A stretch of DNA of 64,000 bases from the NCBI RefSeq assembly GCF_025215055.1, contig NZ_JANAVR010000003.1:1-64000 (forward strand), written 5' to 3'. Of this stretch, positions 8,889 to 18,973 are shown piece after piece. The position numbers were made by a program, and so were the translations under genes. How positions within the stretch are numbered: the first letter of the stretch is position 1; each line of letters opens with the position of its first letter. Source of the DNA: Candidatus Cardinium sp. TP. GTDB taxonomy: Bacteria > Bacteroidota > Bacteroidia > Cytophagales > Amoebophilaceae. Under the pieces are notes generated by a model that searched no databases, had not been told where the DNA came from, and saw only the letters and a list, made by a program, of their open reading frames with translations.

Positions 8889-9430
8889 GTGTTAAATGGA
8901 GACTTAATGATTAAACAATTAGATAAGTCCCATGAAGCAGCACTTTTCTCCTTAATAGATGAAAATAGATCATACTTGAAAAAATGGCTACCTTGGTGGG
9001 TGGATGGATGCACAAGGCAAAGTGATGCGTTACATTTTATCACTAGCGCCAAGGATACCCTTGAAAAGGGTACCAAATTTATGTTTGGTATATTTTACAA
9101 AGAAGAAATGTCTGGAATAATAAATTTTAATAAAATTGATGCATCCCATGACCAATTGGTTATTGGATAGGGGAAAGATTTCAAGGCTTAGGCCTAGTTA
9201 TATCTGCTTGTTCCAAGCTTATTGAAATTGGATTTAAGGCATTAGACCTAGAGGTGATTGCTATTAGATGTGCAGTGGAAAACATTCAGAGTCAAAAGAT
9301 ACCTACACGCTTAGGTTTAAAAAAACCTAATGTGGTATTAAAAAAAGAAAATATGCACGGAACGCATATGGATATTGTTGTGTATACCATTCAGAAGGAT
9401 CAATGGCTCAACCAGAAAGTTAAAGCGTAA
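8889..9430 (+). pseudogene. GNAT acetyltransferase (RimJ/RimL type), frameshifted
   Basis: The first frame (8889-9170, likely start 8907) gives the N-terminal half of a GNAT fold (IKQLDKSHEAALFSLIDENR) and stops at a TAG just where the acetyl-CoA loop begins. The same protein continues in another frame from about 9158 to the TAA at 9430: WIGERFQGLGL (acetyl-CoA binding loop), then ALDLEVIAIRCAVENIQSQ and RLGL. Joined, it is a full-length protein of about 175 residues of the ribosomal-protein-serine acetyltransferase type. A single small indel near 9160 explains the break. Decay seems recent, as the downstream half has no other stops. It sits between nrdB and nrdA. Confidence 0.8.
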
Positions 9431-9515
9431 GCATTGCTTCCATTTTCTCAACAGTTATCTGATTTTAGAAGGTTAATATTAAGGCATAAGGCTGGGTTAG
9501 GTATAGTAAAACCGT

Positions 9516-9523
9516 TAGCTTTG
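9516..9523 (+). promoter_or_regulatory. Candidate nrdA promoter -7 box
   Basis: TAGCTTTG matches TAnnTTTG and sits about 97 bp before the nrdA ATG. The surrounding TTAGCTTTGTAC is identical to the leuS candidate at 32955-32966. No good -33 TTTG is visible at the usual distance. Confidence 0.35.
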
Positions 9524-9620
9524 TACCGCTTTAGGTACTATGTAAGCAGTTAAGTAGTAGTAAACTTAACATCACATCATATATCATACCCATTAATAGT
9601 TACAAATTTATAAAAAGTAG

Positions 9621-11951
9621 ATGTTAGTTATAAAACGAGATGGACGCTTAGAATCAGTTAAATTCGATAAAATAACCGCTAGGATAGACAAGCTCTGTTG
9701 TGGGCTAAATAGGGATTATATTGACACCATAGCTATTGTTAAAAAAATTATTGAAGGCATTTATGATCAGGTTACTACTTCAGCGATAGATAACTTAGCG
9801 GCAGAAACCGTAGCAACGATGGCCGTATACCATCCAGATTATGCCATTTTAGCGGCACGTATAGCTATTTCTAATCTACATAAAGAAACGAGTAAATCTT
9901 TTTCTAGCACGATAAAAAGACTCTATACCTATGTCAATCCTTCAACTGGACAGCACGCTGCCCTTATCGCCCCCGACGTTTATAAAATTATTGCCAGCCA
10001 TGCCGCAACTTTAGACAATGCCATTGTACATGAACGTGATTTTACCTATGATTTTTTTGGTTTTAAAACATTGGAACGTTCTTACCTGCTTAAAATAAAT
10101 GGAAAAGTTGTGGAACGTCCGCAGTATATGTTGATGCGTGTAGCAGTAGGCATTCATGGCGATAACCTAGACGCTGTGCTTGACACCTATCAACTCATGT
10201 CTGAAAAGTGGTTTACCCATGCCACGCCTACGCTTTTTAATGCAGGTACACCCAACCCACAGCTTTCTTCCTGCTTTTTATTAACAATGCAAAGTGACAG
10301 CATTGAAGGTATTTACAATACCCTTACACAATGTGCCAAGATATCTCAATTTGCTGGCGGCATTGGATTAAGCATTCACAATATACGTGCTACAGGGTCT
10401 TATATCCGAGGGACCAATGGGATTTCTAATGGGATTGTGCCCATGTTGCGAAACTTTGATATGACAGCGCGCTATGTAGATCAAGGGGGGGGCAAACGAA
10501 AAGGTAGTTTTGCCATCTATTTGGAGCCTTGGCATACAGATATCTTTGACTTTTTAGAGTTGAAGAAAAACCACGGCAAAGAAGAAAGAAGAGCCCGGGA
10601 TCTATTCTATGGGCTATGGATTCCAGATTTATTTATGCAACGTGTAGAAGCAGATGAGATGTGGTCCCTCTTTTGCCCCAACGAAGCACCAGGGCTCTCG
10701 GACTGCTATGGTGCCGCATTTGAGCAAAAATACAAACAGTATGAAAAAGAGGGCAAGGCACGTGCCTCTATCAAAGCACAAACACTTTGGTTTGCTATTC
10801 TGGAGTCCCAAATAGAAACCGGAACCCCTTATATGCTCTATAAGGATGCAGCCAACGAAAAGTCTAATCAAAAAAACTTGGGTACTATAAAGTCTAGTAA
10901 CCTATGTACAGAGATTATAGAATATACTGCACCGGATGAAATTGCGGTTTGCAACCTTGCTTCTATTGCACTCCCGATGTGTGTAGATGCCAATCGATCT
11001 TTCGACTATAGCAAATTATATGGGGTCACCTACCTGGTCACTAAAAATCTTAACAAGATCATCGATCGCAACTACTATCCTTTAGCGGAAGCACGTACCT
11101 CTAACTTAAGACACAGGCCGATTGGTATTGGGGTACAGGGCTTAGCAGATGTTTTCCTGAAAATGAAACTTATTTTTGACAGTCCAGAAGCACGGCTGCT
11201 CAACCAAGAAATTTTTGAGACCATTTATTTTGCTGCCTTAACGGCTTCTAAAGATTTGGCACAAAAAGAGGGAGTATATGCAAGCTACGCTGGTTCACCC
11301 ATTTCGCAAGGCATCTTACAATTTGACATGTGGGGCGTAACACCTGCCTCTGGCAGGTGGGATTGGGATCATTTACGTAAGGAAATAGGTGTGCATGGGA
11401 TAAGGAATTCCCTATTGGTGGCACCGATGCCAACCGCCTCTACCTCTCAAATACTGGGAAATAACGAATGTTTTGAACCCTATACCGCCAATATTTACAC
11501 CCGCAGGGTGCTTTCTGGCGAGTTTATTGTGGTCAACAAATACCTATTGGAGGACCTCATCGCGCTTGGCCTTTGGAATGAACAGGTGAAAGAGGAGTTG
11601 ATGATGGGCAATGGTTCCATTCAACAGATTGCCTGTATTCCGCAATACATTAAAAACCTATATAGAACGGTCTGGGAAATTCCTCAAAAGTCGATTATCG
11701 ATATGGCAGCAGATCGCGCACCTTATATTTGCCAAAGCCAAAGCCTCAATCTCTATGTGAAAGATGCAACTATGGCTAAATTAACCTCTATGCATTTTTA
11801 TGCTTGGAAAAAGGGGCTAAAAACAGGGATGTATTACTTACGTACCAAAGCGGCAGCAGACGCTATTAAGTTTACCATACAAAAGAAAGAAAAAATAGCC
11901 CCGCCCTTGCCAAGTGAAGGGGAAAAAGAGTGTTTAATGTGCAGTGGCTAA
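9621..11951 (+). CDS. nrdA: Ribonucleoside-diphosphate reductase alpha subunit (class Ia)
   Basis: A 776-residue catalytic subunit of class Ia ribonucleotide reductase. Residues 1-90 form an ATP-cone, the allosteric activity site. Catalytic residues are visible: Cys in LSSCFLL (about 225), N-x-C-x-E in SSNLCTEI (about 430), and Cys in [10 protein letters not shown] (about 452). A C-terminal Cys pair (CLMC) could serve as the redox tail. The two subunits and adk downstream make a nucleotide supply group. Length is normal and the frame intact, so the symbiont makes its own dNTPs from host-derived or salvaged NDPs. Confidence 0.97.
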   Translation: MLVIKRDGRLESVKFDKITARIDKLCCGLNRDYIDTIAIVKKIIEGIYDQVTTSAIDNLAAETVATMAVYHPDYAILAARIAISNLHKETSKSFSSTIKRLYTYVNPSTGQHAALIAPDVYKIIASHAATLDNAIVHERDFTYDFFGFKTLERSYLLKINGKVVERPQYMLMRVAVGIHGDNLDAVLDTYQLMSEKWFTHATPTLFNAGTPNPQLSSCFLLTMQSDSIEGIYNTLTQCAKISQFAGGIGLSIHNIRATGSYIRGTNGISNGIVPMLRNFDMTARYVDQGGGKRKGSFAIYLEPWHTDIFDFLELKKNHGKEERRARDLFYGLWIPDLFMQRVEADEMWSLFCPNEAPGLSDCYGAAFEQKYKQYEKEGKARASIKAQTLWFAILESQIETGTPYMLYKDAANEKSNQKNLGTIKSSNLCTEIIEYTAPDEIAVCNLASIALPMCVDANRSFDYSKLYGVTYLVTKNLNKIIDRNYYPLAEARTSNLRHRPIGIGVQGLADVFLKMKLIFDSPEARLLNQEIFETIYFAALTASKDLAQKEGVYASYAGSPISQGILQFDMWGVTPASGRWDWDHLRKEIGVHGIRNSLLVAPMPTASTSQILGNNECFEPYTANIYTRRVLSGEFIVVNKYLLEDLIALGLWNEQVKEELMMGNGSIQQIACIPQYIKNLYRTVWEIPQKSIIDMAADRAPYICQSQSLNLYVKDATMAKLTSMHFYAWKKGLKTGMYYLRTKAAADAIKFTIQKKEKIAPPLPSEGEKECLMCSG

Positions 11952-12005
11952 ACAACTTAATTGTATATTAATTTTTGACTTTTTAATCAAAACGGATGCT
12001 CATTT

Positions 12006-12584
12006 ATGTTTAATATTATTCTAGTGGGCCCTCCTGGGTCTGGAAAAGGCACACAAGCTAAACGAATGATTCAAAAATATGGCTTTATACCCATTGCTTT
12101 GGGGGCTTTGCTGCGCCAACAAATGGTAGAAAATGGGACGAATAAAAGGCTCATTGAGCCATACATCAACAGCGGGCAATTGGTACCAGATCACCTCTCT
12201 TTTGAGTTGGTCAAGCAACTGGTGCAAGCACAACCTGCGGATGCCTCTTTTTTATTTGATGGTTTCCCTAGAACCCTAGCACAGGTCACCTTCCTAACGC
12301 ATTTTTTAAAACAATGCAATGCGCAAATAGATGGTGTAATCTTTTTAGATGTACCCCACGAGGTCTTATTAAAACGGCTTAAGAATCGCGCTGCCATTGA
12401 GTCAAGACCTGATGACCAGGATAACAACAAGATTAAAACGCGTATGCAGATATACGAACAGGAGACGTTACCTATGGTCAACCACTATAAATCCGAAGGG
12501 AAGCTATATAGTATAGATGGCACAAAAGATGTAGATGCGGTAACCCAGTCTATTGAATCCATTATGGATAGACTCAGACCTTAA
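12006..12584 (+). CDS. adk: Adenylate kinase
   Basis: A 192-residue short-type adenylate kinase (ATP + AMP to 2 ADP). The P-loop GPPGSGKGTQAKR is at residues 8-20, the DGFPRT motif near 80, and the catalytic Arg region near 118-140. The lid is short, lacking the zinc-finger lid, as in many Bacteroidota. It sits 54 bp after nrdA and 5 bp before obg, so nrdA-adk-obg-flippase are probably co-transcribed. Confidence 0.96.
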   Translation: MFNIILVGPPGSGKGTQAKRMIQKYGFIPIALGALLRQQMVENGTNKRLIEPYINSGQLVPDHLSFELVKQLVQAQPADASFLFDGFPRTLAQVTFLTHFLKQCNAQIDGVIFLDVPHEVLLKRLKNRAAIESRPDDQDNNKIKTRMQIYEQETLPMVNHYKSEGKLYSIDGTKDVDAVTQSIESIMDRLRP

Positions 12585-12589
12585 CGACC

Positions 12590-13576
12590 ATGTCATTACC
12601 GAACTTTATTGATCACGTTAAACTTTACCTACGCGCTGGCAAAGGGGGAGCCGGCTTAGTCCATTTCATGCGTGCCAAGTTTGTGCCCAAAGGCGGGCCA
12701 GATGGAGGAGATGGTGGTCGAGGCGGCCATATCATTTTACGTGGGGCAAAACAACGTAATACGTTGCTCCAGCTTAAATACCGAAAACATATCCTTGCAA
12801 CCAACGGGGAGCCGGGTGGTGATAGCTGCAAAACAGGTGCAAGCGGGAAAGATGTGCTCATAGATGTACCATTGGGCACAGTAGCCAAAAGGGTAGATGA
12901 TGATCAGGTAGTGGTAGAGGTATTAGAGGACAAAAAAAAATATATCTTAATGCAGGGGGGGAAAGGAGGTTGGGGTAATGCCCATTTTAAAACCCCTACC
13001 CATCAAACACCTCGCATCGCTTATCCGGGTGAAGCAGGTATGGAAGGGTGGATGGTGTTGGAATTGAAATTATTAGCGGACGTAGGCCTTGTAGGGCTAC
13101 CAAATGCAGGCAAATCTACATTGCTTTCAGTTGTATCAGCGGCTAAACCGCGCATTGATAGTTATCCGTTTACCACTTTAGTGCCCAACCTTGGTGTGGT
13201 AGCCTACCGGTCAGACCACTCTTTTGTAATGGCAGATATTCCAGGGATTATAGAGGGTGCAGCGGCTGGAAAGGGCTTAGGGACACGATTCCTGCGTCAT
13301 ATTGAACGGAATGCCATTTTACTCTTTATGGTTAGCGCAGAATGCAATGATATCCCTAAAAGTTATGCAATGCTAATGAGCGAATTGGAAGCACATAATC
13401 CCTCATTGCTAGCCAAACCCAGGTTGCTGGTTGTGTCAAAAATAGACTTGCTAGACCAAACAACACGTAAAACCTTAGACTTACCTCAAGGCATAACCTG
13501 TTGCCCTATCTCTGCCCATACGGGGGAAGGTATTATACGCCTTAAAGACCTTATCTGGGAAAAACTTTCTGTCTAA
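12590..13576 (+). CDS. obg: GTPase Obg
   Basis: A 328-residue Obg-family GTPase with a Gly-rich N-terminal Obg fold (about 1-158; GKGGAGLVHFMR, GGDGGRGG) and a G domain with LPNAGKSTL (G1, about 167-175), DIPGI (G3, about 211) and VSKIDLL (G4). Obg proteins bind the 50S subunit and link ribosome assembly to stress signals, including ppGpp binding in several species, which is of interest given the RelA/SpoT-type HD protein at 40577. The variable C-terminal domain is absent, as is usual in Bacteroidota. Confidence 0.96.
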   Translation: MSLPNFIDHVKLYLRAGKGGAGLVHFMRAKFVPKGGPDGGDGGRGGHIILRGAKQRNTLLQLKYRKHILATNGEPGGDSCKTGASGKDVLIDVPLGTVAKRVDDDQVVVEVLEDKKKYILMQGGKGGWGNAHFKTPTHQTPRIAYPGEAGMEGWMVLELKLLADVGLVGLPNAGKSTLLSVVSAAKPRIDSYPFTTLVPNLGVVAYRSDHSFVMADIPGIIEGAAAGKGLGTRFLRHIERNAILLFMVSAECNDIPKSYAMLMSELEAHNPSLLAKPRLLVVSKIDLLDQTTRKTLDLPQGITCCPISAHTGEGIIRLKDLIWEKLSV

Positions 13577-13585
13577 GTGGCTACC

Positions 13586-15070
13586 ATGCACAATGCGGTT
13601 AAAACACTTGGTAAAGAAACCATTATATATAGCATCAGCAACATTATTATACGCGGATGTGGTTATTTGGCCTTGTTACTGCAAACCAACATACTACCGC
13701 CTAGCGCCTATAGCATAGTTATAGAATTCTATGGGATTTACATTGCTTTGGGTCATGTGCTTTACGACTTGGCCATGGATATGACCTATTTTAGATTCGT
13801 ACATAGATTAGGCAACCCACATACTTTCAATATAATTGTAACTATATTACTGGTTACCAGTTTTATTTTTTCAATCTTACTCATTCTATACACACCACAA
13901 ATTGCAAAGCTCACCAACCACCTAGCCCATATGCATTATTTCTATTATATGGCTGGTATTCTTATGCTGGATACGTTACTGATGATTCCCTATGCGAACC
14001 TACGTGTAGAAAAAAAGACCCTTTGGTTTCTGGTGGTGAAAGCTGTACAAGCTTGTGCGGGAATTACTTTTTCTTTTATTTTACTGTATTATCCGGTAGC
14101 CTTCAAATGTATAGCCTATGTAATGTATCATTATTTACATCTACCTGTACATTTGAATGGGATAGATGCTGTCTTTATAGCTACTATATTGTCTAACGTA
14201 ACCGCTTTGGCCTTTCTACTACCCAATTTTAAAGGCTTTCATCTGGTTTGGAACAAGCGTACGATGCAAACGATAGGCGGTTATGCAGCTACTTCTTTTT
14301 GTACCATGCTATTTTTCAGACTTAATGAGACATTGCCTCTACTATTATTTCGAAAATTGGTTCCGAATAACTTTTATAACGCCCATACAAAGGAGGAAAT
14401 ATTAGCTAACTTCGGCACTTCCTGTAAGCTAATGGTGTGTATTACACTAGGCATCCAAGCCTTTAAACATGCCGCAGAACCATTCTTTTTTGCCCACTCA
14501 GAGCGAAAGGAGGCACTAAAGTTATATCGCCAAACGATGCATTTATTTATACTAACTGCCTGCTTTTGCCTATTGCTGTTTAGTGTAAACATAGATTGGA
14601 TAGCAAAAATTGTGATTCCGAATCCAAGATACCGGCATACCATTGACACCGTCCCTTACTTAGCATTTGCACATATTATTTTAGGTGTCTATTACAACCT
14701 GAGTGCAGCTTTTAAATTAAGTAATCATCCACGATATAATACTTGGATCAGTGCATTGGGCAGCCTAGTGATTGGGTGCACGGCGCTACTATTGATACCG
14801 AAACTGGGCCATTGGGGTTGTGTTTACGCCTCTATAAGTGGTGCAGCCACTATGGGGTTACTAGGGTATTATATTGGTCAAAAGTGTTATCCAATACCTT
14901 ATCATAAGGGTAGTTTTTTACTTCTTTTGGGTTGCTTTTTAGCATTATATCCCATTGTTTTATGGCGTGATACATTCACTTTTTTAGGAACAGGGTGGAC
15001 CTATGTACTCCTACATAGTATCATTTTAATCACTTTTTATAGGATAGCCATTGGATGGAAAAAGGTGTGA
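13586..15070 (+). CDS. Polysaccharide flippase-like membrane protein (MOP superfamily)
   Basis: This 494-residue protein has about 12-14 hydrophobic helices and the start characteristic of oligosaccharide/Wzx-type flippases (LGKETIIYSISNIIIRGCGYLALLLQ). Such proteins move lipid-linked sugars across the inner membrane. Bacteroidota have similar proteins near cell-wall genes; a role with lipid II or a surface glycan is possible but not shown. A GTG nine bases upstream, directly after the obg stop, is an alternative start; I prefer the ATG at 13586. It ends just before MITE copy C. Confidence 0.8.
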   Translation: MHNAVKTLGKETIIYSISNIIIRGCGYLALLLQTNILPPSAYSIVIEFYGIYIALGHVLYDLAMDMTYFRFVHRLGNPHTFNIIVTILLVTSFIFSILLILYTPQIAKLTNHLAHMHYFYYMAGILMLDTLLMIPYANLRVEKKTLWFLVVKAVQACAGITFSFILLYYPVAFKCIAYVMYHYLHLPVHLNGIDAVFIATILSNVTALAFLLPNFKGFHLVWNKRTMQTIGGYAATSFCTMLFFRLNETLPLLLFRKLVPNNFYNAHTKEEILANFGTSCKLMVCITLGIQAFKHAAEPFFFAHSERKEALKLYRQTMHLFILTACFCLLLFSVNIDWIAKIVIPNPRYRHTIDTVPYLAFAHIILGVYYNLSAAFKLSNHPRYNTWISALGSLVIGCTALLLIPKLGHWGCVYASISGAATMGLLGYYIGQKCYPIPYHKGSFLLLLGCFLALYPIVLWRDTFTFLGTGWTYVLLHSIILITFYRIAIGWKKV

Positions 15071-15112
15071 AGTTTCAACAGAAGTGAACCATTTTCATTT
15101 TCCATTTTAGGT

Positions 15113-15373
15113 GTATCTGTTCACGTTACTGATTAATAATAGATTTTATCCCACTTTTTTCTTGATACGAAAGTATCAAAAAATCAAGCCCTAGGTAAAA
15201 AACCGCTGAAAGTGCCATCTTACAGATGGAAAAACAGAAAGCGCCCCCTTTGGGGGCTTGAAAGGAAACTGTTTTTCGACATCATCTGTAAAATGCCACT
15301 TTCTAAACCGCGACTTTTTACAGGGGCGTTGTTCTTTTAATGCAAAAAACCAGTAACTCTGAAAGACAGATAC
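15113..15373 (+). mobile_element. MITE-like element, copy C (261 bp)
   Basis: Full copy from GTATCTGTTCACG to the degenerate right end GACAGATAC. It contains the central hairpin (AAAGCGCCCCCTTTGGGGGCTT, 15239-15260, imperfect) and the outer imperfect inverted arms CATCTTACAGATG / CATCTGTAAAATG. The left internal stem is altered to TTGATACGAAAGTATCAA. It continues on its right side into a second repeat unit shared with copy A. Confidence 0.88.
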
Positions 15374-15503
15374 CTGTCATTTTAATGGGCGTTTGTTTCC
15401 ATTGCGTCCATTTAAAGCCCTTATGGCCGCCGATAAAAAAGTTGGCGACCATCGGCAACGACCTATACCCATTAGCCATTTCTATCTCTGTGTTAGAGTA
15501 GAT
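15374..15503 (-). repeat. Repeat unit next to MITE copy C (also at 1189-1304)
   Basis: The reverse complement of the unit at 1189-1304. On the minus strand it opens a 54-codon frame from ATG at 15477-15479 (MANGYRSLPMVANFF...) that reads into the MITE and stops there. It may be the 5' end of a gene cut by the element. I recognise no family. Confidence 0.6.
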
Positions 15504-15509
15504 ATCCCT

Positions 15510-15980
15510 TTAGCCTAAAGCCTGGCCTGCATGAACGTGCCGCTGTCGTGCACATTGGTTCTTTTCTTTTCTTAAACTCATTTCTTTAGTAACCTTACGC
15601 CTCGCTTTCTTAAGCAGGTACTTTATAAAGGATTGCGCCGTTTCACCTTGATTATTGCCTATACATGGATCTGCGTTGTGGGTTAGTAAATCATGAATGA
15701 TATGCATATTCGTATTCTTTTTATGACCTGCATCACCAGTTAACATTGCTATCATCAGGCTTGTACACCCACCATCATTTTGTACATTCACCTTTGCCCC
15801 CTTCCTTAGTAAGCATCGAATGGTGGCTGCATCGTTACAGAATGCAGCATACATTAACATAGAGTTTCCATTTCTATCTTTGGCATTTACATGCAAGCCT
15901 TGATCAAGCAAATATTGGATATGCCCTTTAGAAAAACCATACCGTTCCAAGTATGCCAAGGCTTCAAAAGGTAAGACCAT
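15510..15980 (-). pseudogene. Ankyrin-repeat part of a broken lipoprotein gene
   Basis: A 156-residue frame with ankyrin repeats at about residues 20-50 (LLDQGLHVNAKDRNGNSML), 51-83 (CLLRKGAKVNVQNDGGCTSL) and 95-125 (LLTHNADPCIGNNQGETA), then a basic tail. The open frame extends upstream of this ATG with sensible residues (SPKWDQTPVVTIDDP) and overlaps the end of the frame at 15995-16276, so the two are almost certainly one gene split by a +1 shift near 16040. Ankyrin proteins in this bacterial group are candidate host-interaction factors. It could still be translated as a short protein, but it would lack an export signal. Confidence 0.75.
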
Positions 15981-15994
15981 AGGATCATCTATTG

Positions 15995-16276
15995 TTACGA
16001 CAGGTGTTTGGTCCCATTTTGGGCTATGAATCGCATCAAGTATACGTTATGAAGGTAAACTATGATCTTAGGACTTAATAGCATAGGATCCTCTACGCTT
16101 ACGCCATCATCGGATGTGCTATCAGCACTCGCGCTTGCTAAGTGTTTTTGTTGCGTGGTATCTCCTTGTTGCTGCTGATCCATACCTAATGGTTGCGTAG
16201 CGTTTAAGCAAGAAGACAAAGCATTAAAGCTTAATAGGGTACATAGAACCGTCTTAGTTTGTAGATACGTTTTCAT
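15995..16276 (-). pseudogene. N-terminal lipoprotein part of the broken ankyrin gene
   Basis: A 93-residue frame. Residues 1-23 form a lipoprotein signal peptide with lipobox LSSC (Cys23). A Gln/Thr/Ser-rich linker follows, then a segment containing EDPMLLSP. The last dozen residues are out of frame relative to the ankyrin half. Joined, the protein would be an outer-membrane or surface lipoprotein of about 250 residues with three ankyrin repeats. If the frameshift is real in the organism, the product is truncated to a signal plus linker. Confidence 0.65.
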
Positions 16277-16567
16277 AGCATGATCATTTAAATTGTATCT
16301 GTATAATCACCACTAAGCGGCATAACACCCATCCATTGGTTATAGACGCTGCTTAACTTTAAATAGGAGGAAGGAAACTTTTTAATCAGGAAACCAAAGA
16401 CGCCTCTTAAATTACTTGCCTAAGTACTAGTTTAAATCTATAGCATAAAAAAATAAATACAATTCCAAATATCTGTGATGATATATCACTGCACTGATCA
16501 ACAAGCATATGCATAGGAGGTGTTTGTCGATTTATTTTGAGCTGAAAATATATAGAAAAGCAATCAT

Positions 16568-17539
16568 CTATTCATCTCCACAAGTCCTAACTCCTTCTAA
16601 AATGATGCCTGCTTGCAGCAGCAGCTCTTCTTCATCTTGCATAGCTATCGGGGTATACAAATCATTTAAGCTGGGCGCACCTGCGTTGATCCAAGCGGTA
16701 AACCAAAAATTTCCTACTTCTATAATAGATTTTTTCAAACGGGCCTCCACCTGCCCTTGCAACGCTTCATGGTAAGCAGTAGAAAATGCAATGGAATATT
16801 GTTTTTTTAATAGGGTCCCGGTTTGTTCAAAACTGTATTTTTCTGGATATTGTGCAGAAAGCTGCTTTTCTAAATCCAATACGGTATCTACTAAGGCATG
16901 AGACTGTCGTACAATATGCCATATATGGCCTACTAGGTCCTGGATATAAACAGCTTGGCCTACAAAAAGGGTATAGCTGTCGAAAAATAAAACTGGCAAT
17001 CTTGTCTCCCATAAAGCATGCAGTCCTTCCTGACCCGTCATTTGGCCATTGTAGTTTTGTGTAGTATGTAAAGGAACATGTGCATCAGCAATATAATGAC
17101 CTAAATCTGCTGAATATTTTAGAATTTTAGCTGTATCTTTGTATTTAAAGGCCTCTGTTAATTGTTGGTGTGTATTTAATATAGCCCAAGGGAGATGGCC
17201 ATGTGCCGCTACTATTTTATCACCATATTGTTCTATAGCTTGATGAAACAAAAGATTTTGTCCATTCAATAGGCTACTGTAGTAGACCTCAAGATCTATA
17301 AAGTGTTTGGGGGCTTCATGTTTGATCACATACCTGCGCTTATCTGGATTTACAGCTTTTTCGGTCAAGTAGGTCAGATGGGTTTTATAAAAAGCAAACA
17401 TACCTGGTGGCAGGGTAGTAATAGCATATCGGTGGATCTGTTTGTGTGCAAAAAATCCCCAAGACCAAGCTTCTAAGGGAAGCTGGCAAAAGATGAGCCA
17501 ATAAACCGGTTTAATATATACGAAAAGATGTTTTTTCAT
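16568..17539 (-). CDS. Secreted zinc-dependent phospholipase C / S1-P1 nuclease-like protein
   Basis: A 323-residue protein with a signal peptide (about 1-26) ending so that the mature chain starts with Trp (WSWGFFAHKQIHRYAI). An N-terminal Trp and early His act as zinc ligands in this fold. Further ligand candidates are HYIADAHVPLHTTQNYNGQ (about 148-166) and the HALWETRLP block (about 175). These match the zinc-dependent phospholipase C / P1-nuclease superfamily. Location is periplasmic or secreted. Substrate (phospholipid or nucleic acid) cannot be decided from sequence. In an intracellular symbiont it could act on host membranes or scavenge nucleotides. Confidence 0.8.
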   Translation of the reverse strand: MKKHLFVYIKPVYWLIFCQLPLEAWSWGFFAHKQIHRYAITTLPPGMFAFYKTHLTYLTEKAVNPDKRRYVIKHEAPKHFIDLEVYYSSLLNGQNLLFHQAIEQYGDKIVAAHGHLPWAILNTHQQLTEAFKYKDTAKILKYSADLGHYIADAHVPLHTTQNYNGQMTGQEGLHALWETRLPVLFFDSYTLFVGQAVYIQDLVGHIWHIVRQSHALVDTVLDLEKQLSAQYPEKYSFEQTGTLLKKQYSIAFSTAYHEALQGQVEARLKKSIIEVGNFWFTAWINAGAPSLNDLYTPIAMQDEEELLLQAGIILEGVRTCGDE

Positions 17540-17616
17540 TTTTGAACAAAAAATAGTAATATGTTAGCCTAATGGCAGCCGCATATTGTATCATACAATT
17601 GCCCTATTTATTTTTA

Positions 17617-18909
17617 ATGGTCTATACTTTGAACCCAACAAATTTACCTCAGTATATATTACGCTTTTTTTTGTTTACTACTTGGTTGTTTCCTTGTGTA
17701 GCAAAAGCGGTTGAACAAGCCAATCTTGGCAGTACCACATTGCGAACTAAGATGCATACGCTTTGGCAGCCCTATCCATGTGCTATACAATTGCGATCTG
17801 GGGTGATGCCTCATAAGCATGTGCATCACGATGCCACTGATGCAGCTACCCCATTATCTGATGAACAGGTACTAGTAGTCATACCTACTACGATTGATTT
17901 CGATATATTATATATACATCCCTTTTTTGCCAAGCAGCTAGAATCCTATCCAAGTATTGGGCTATCTTTTTTATTTCCATATGTACTTCAAAAAGTGCAG
18001 CAGCTTAGATTCCCAAACATATGGGGCATCTTAGCTTATATAGAACTATATCAGTCTGATGCCACGCTATCTACATGGGGCAACAAAATCAATATTGGCG
18101 CCATGAAGGGCAATATATTGGTACAAGGACAACACCAGCCAAGCTATAGTTTTTTAGCCATAAAGGAAATCACTTACCACCGGTTATTAGCACGCTCTTG
18201 GCAACTTAATTTCAGCATGGGCCTATTGCTCAACTGGTGGACTAAACATAAGCAGCAGAGCCCAAAGGTAAACCAAATCACCACACCTGGGCATGCCCAT
18301 GCGCAACCAGCTAATCCTATAGACAATGCGCATGATAGGATAGCCTTAAAATTTGCACCTTTAGCCAGTATAGGTATAGGGTATATAACCCAGAGAACGC
18401 CTTTTTTGCGAGAAGCTAATAAACTGATTAAGTATAGGAAACAAACAAATAGTAGAGTAGACTGTAGCCTAGCTGGTAGCAGTAGGCAACTACCAAAAAC
18501 CCAAAAATATCATTTGATTCTAAGAGGCGCTGCATTATTAAGGGTTACTATTAATGCCCATAATGGCTTGTTATGTGCTATGGAGTTAGGATACAACTGG
18601 TATAAACAAGCTTTGGTAGCCAACATGCTGTCAGCGGGAGGTATAGAAATTACACCATTATTGGGCTATGAGCTACGTTATGGGCGTTGTTTGATGCAAC
18701 TCCAACTAGGATGTGAACTAACTGATTTCAAAAAACCGACCATACAACCTAGCCATGAGCAGGGCATATCCAACCTATTGAAGCAGCGGGGTAAGCTTGT
18801 AGCCACGCTACAATATATGCTTACTGAACGCTTTTTTGTGGGTGTAAGCGCACGTTCCCAAGAAATACCAGCGCTTCGGGTGGGCATATCATGGCCATCA
18901 AATAATTGA
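17617..18909 (+). CDS. Hypothetical secreted/outer-membrane protein
   Basis: I do not recognise the family. From the ATG at 17617 the protein has 430 residues with a likely signal peptide (helix FFLFTTWLFPCV, cleavage after AKA at about residue 32). An ATG at 17572 would leave only 32 bp to the divergent phospholipase gene, so I prefer 17617. The C-terminal half has alternating hydrophobic strands and ends with a strand like those of outer-membrane barrels (ALRVGISW). A polar insert with His/Gln lies near 220-245. It is probably an outer-membrane barrel specific to this lineage. Confidence 0.6.
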   Translation: MVYTLNPTNLPQYILRFFLFTTWLFPCVAKAVEQANLGSTTLRTKMHTLWQPYPCAIQLRSGVMPHKHVHHDATDAATPLSDEQVLVVIPTTIDFDILYIHPFFAKQLESYPSIGLSFLFPYVLQKVQQLRFPNIWGILAYIELYQSDATLSTWGNKINIGAMKGNILVQGQHQPSYSFLAIKEITYHRLLARSWQLNFSMGLLLNWWTKHKQQSPKVNQITTPGHAHAQPANPIDNAHDRIALKFAPLASIGIGYITQRTPFLREANKLIKYRKQTNSRVDCSLAGSSRQLPKTQKYHLILRGAALLRVTINAHNGLLCAMELGYNWYKQALVANMLSAGGIEITPLLGYELRYGRCLMQLQLGCELTDFKKPTIQPSHEQGISNLLKQRGKLVATLQYMLTERFFVGVSARSQEIPALRVGISWPSNN

Positions 18910-18973
18910 ATGATATATAAAAAAGTAGTATCTTGCATTACAATTAAATTATATTTAATATCTCATATATTAC

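Noticed and set aside
9621-11951. Intein or intron inside nrdA
   Set aside because: Ribonucleotide reductase genes often host these, but length and motif spacing here are normal.
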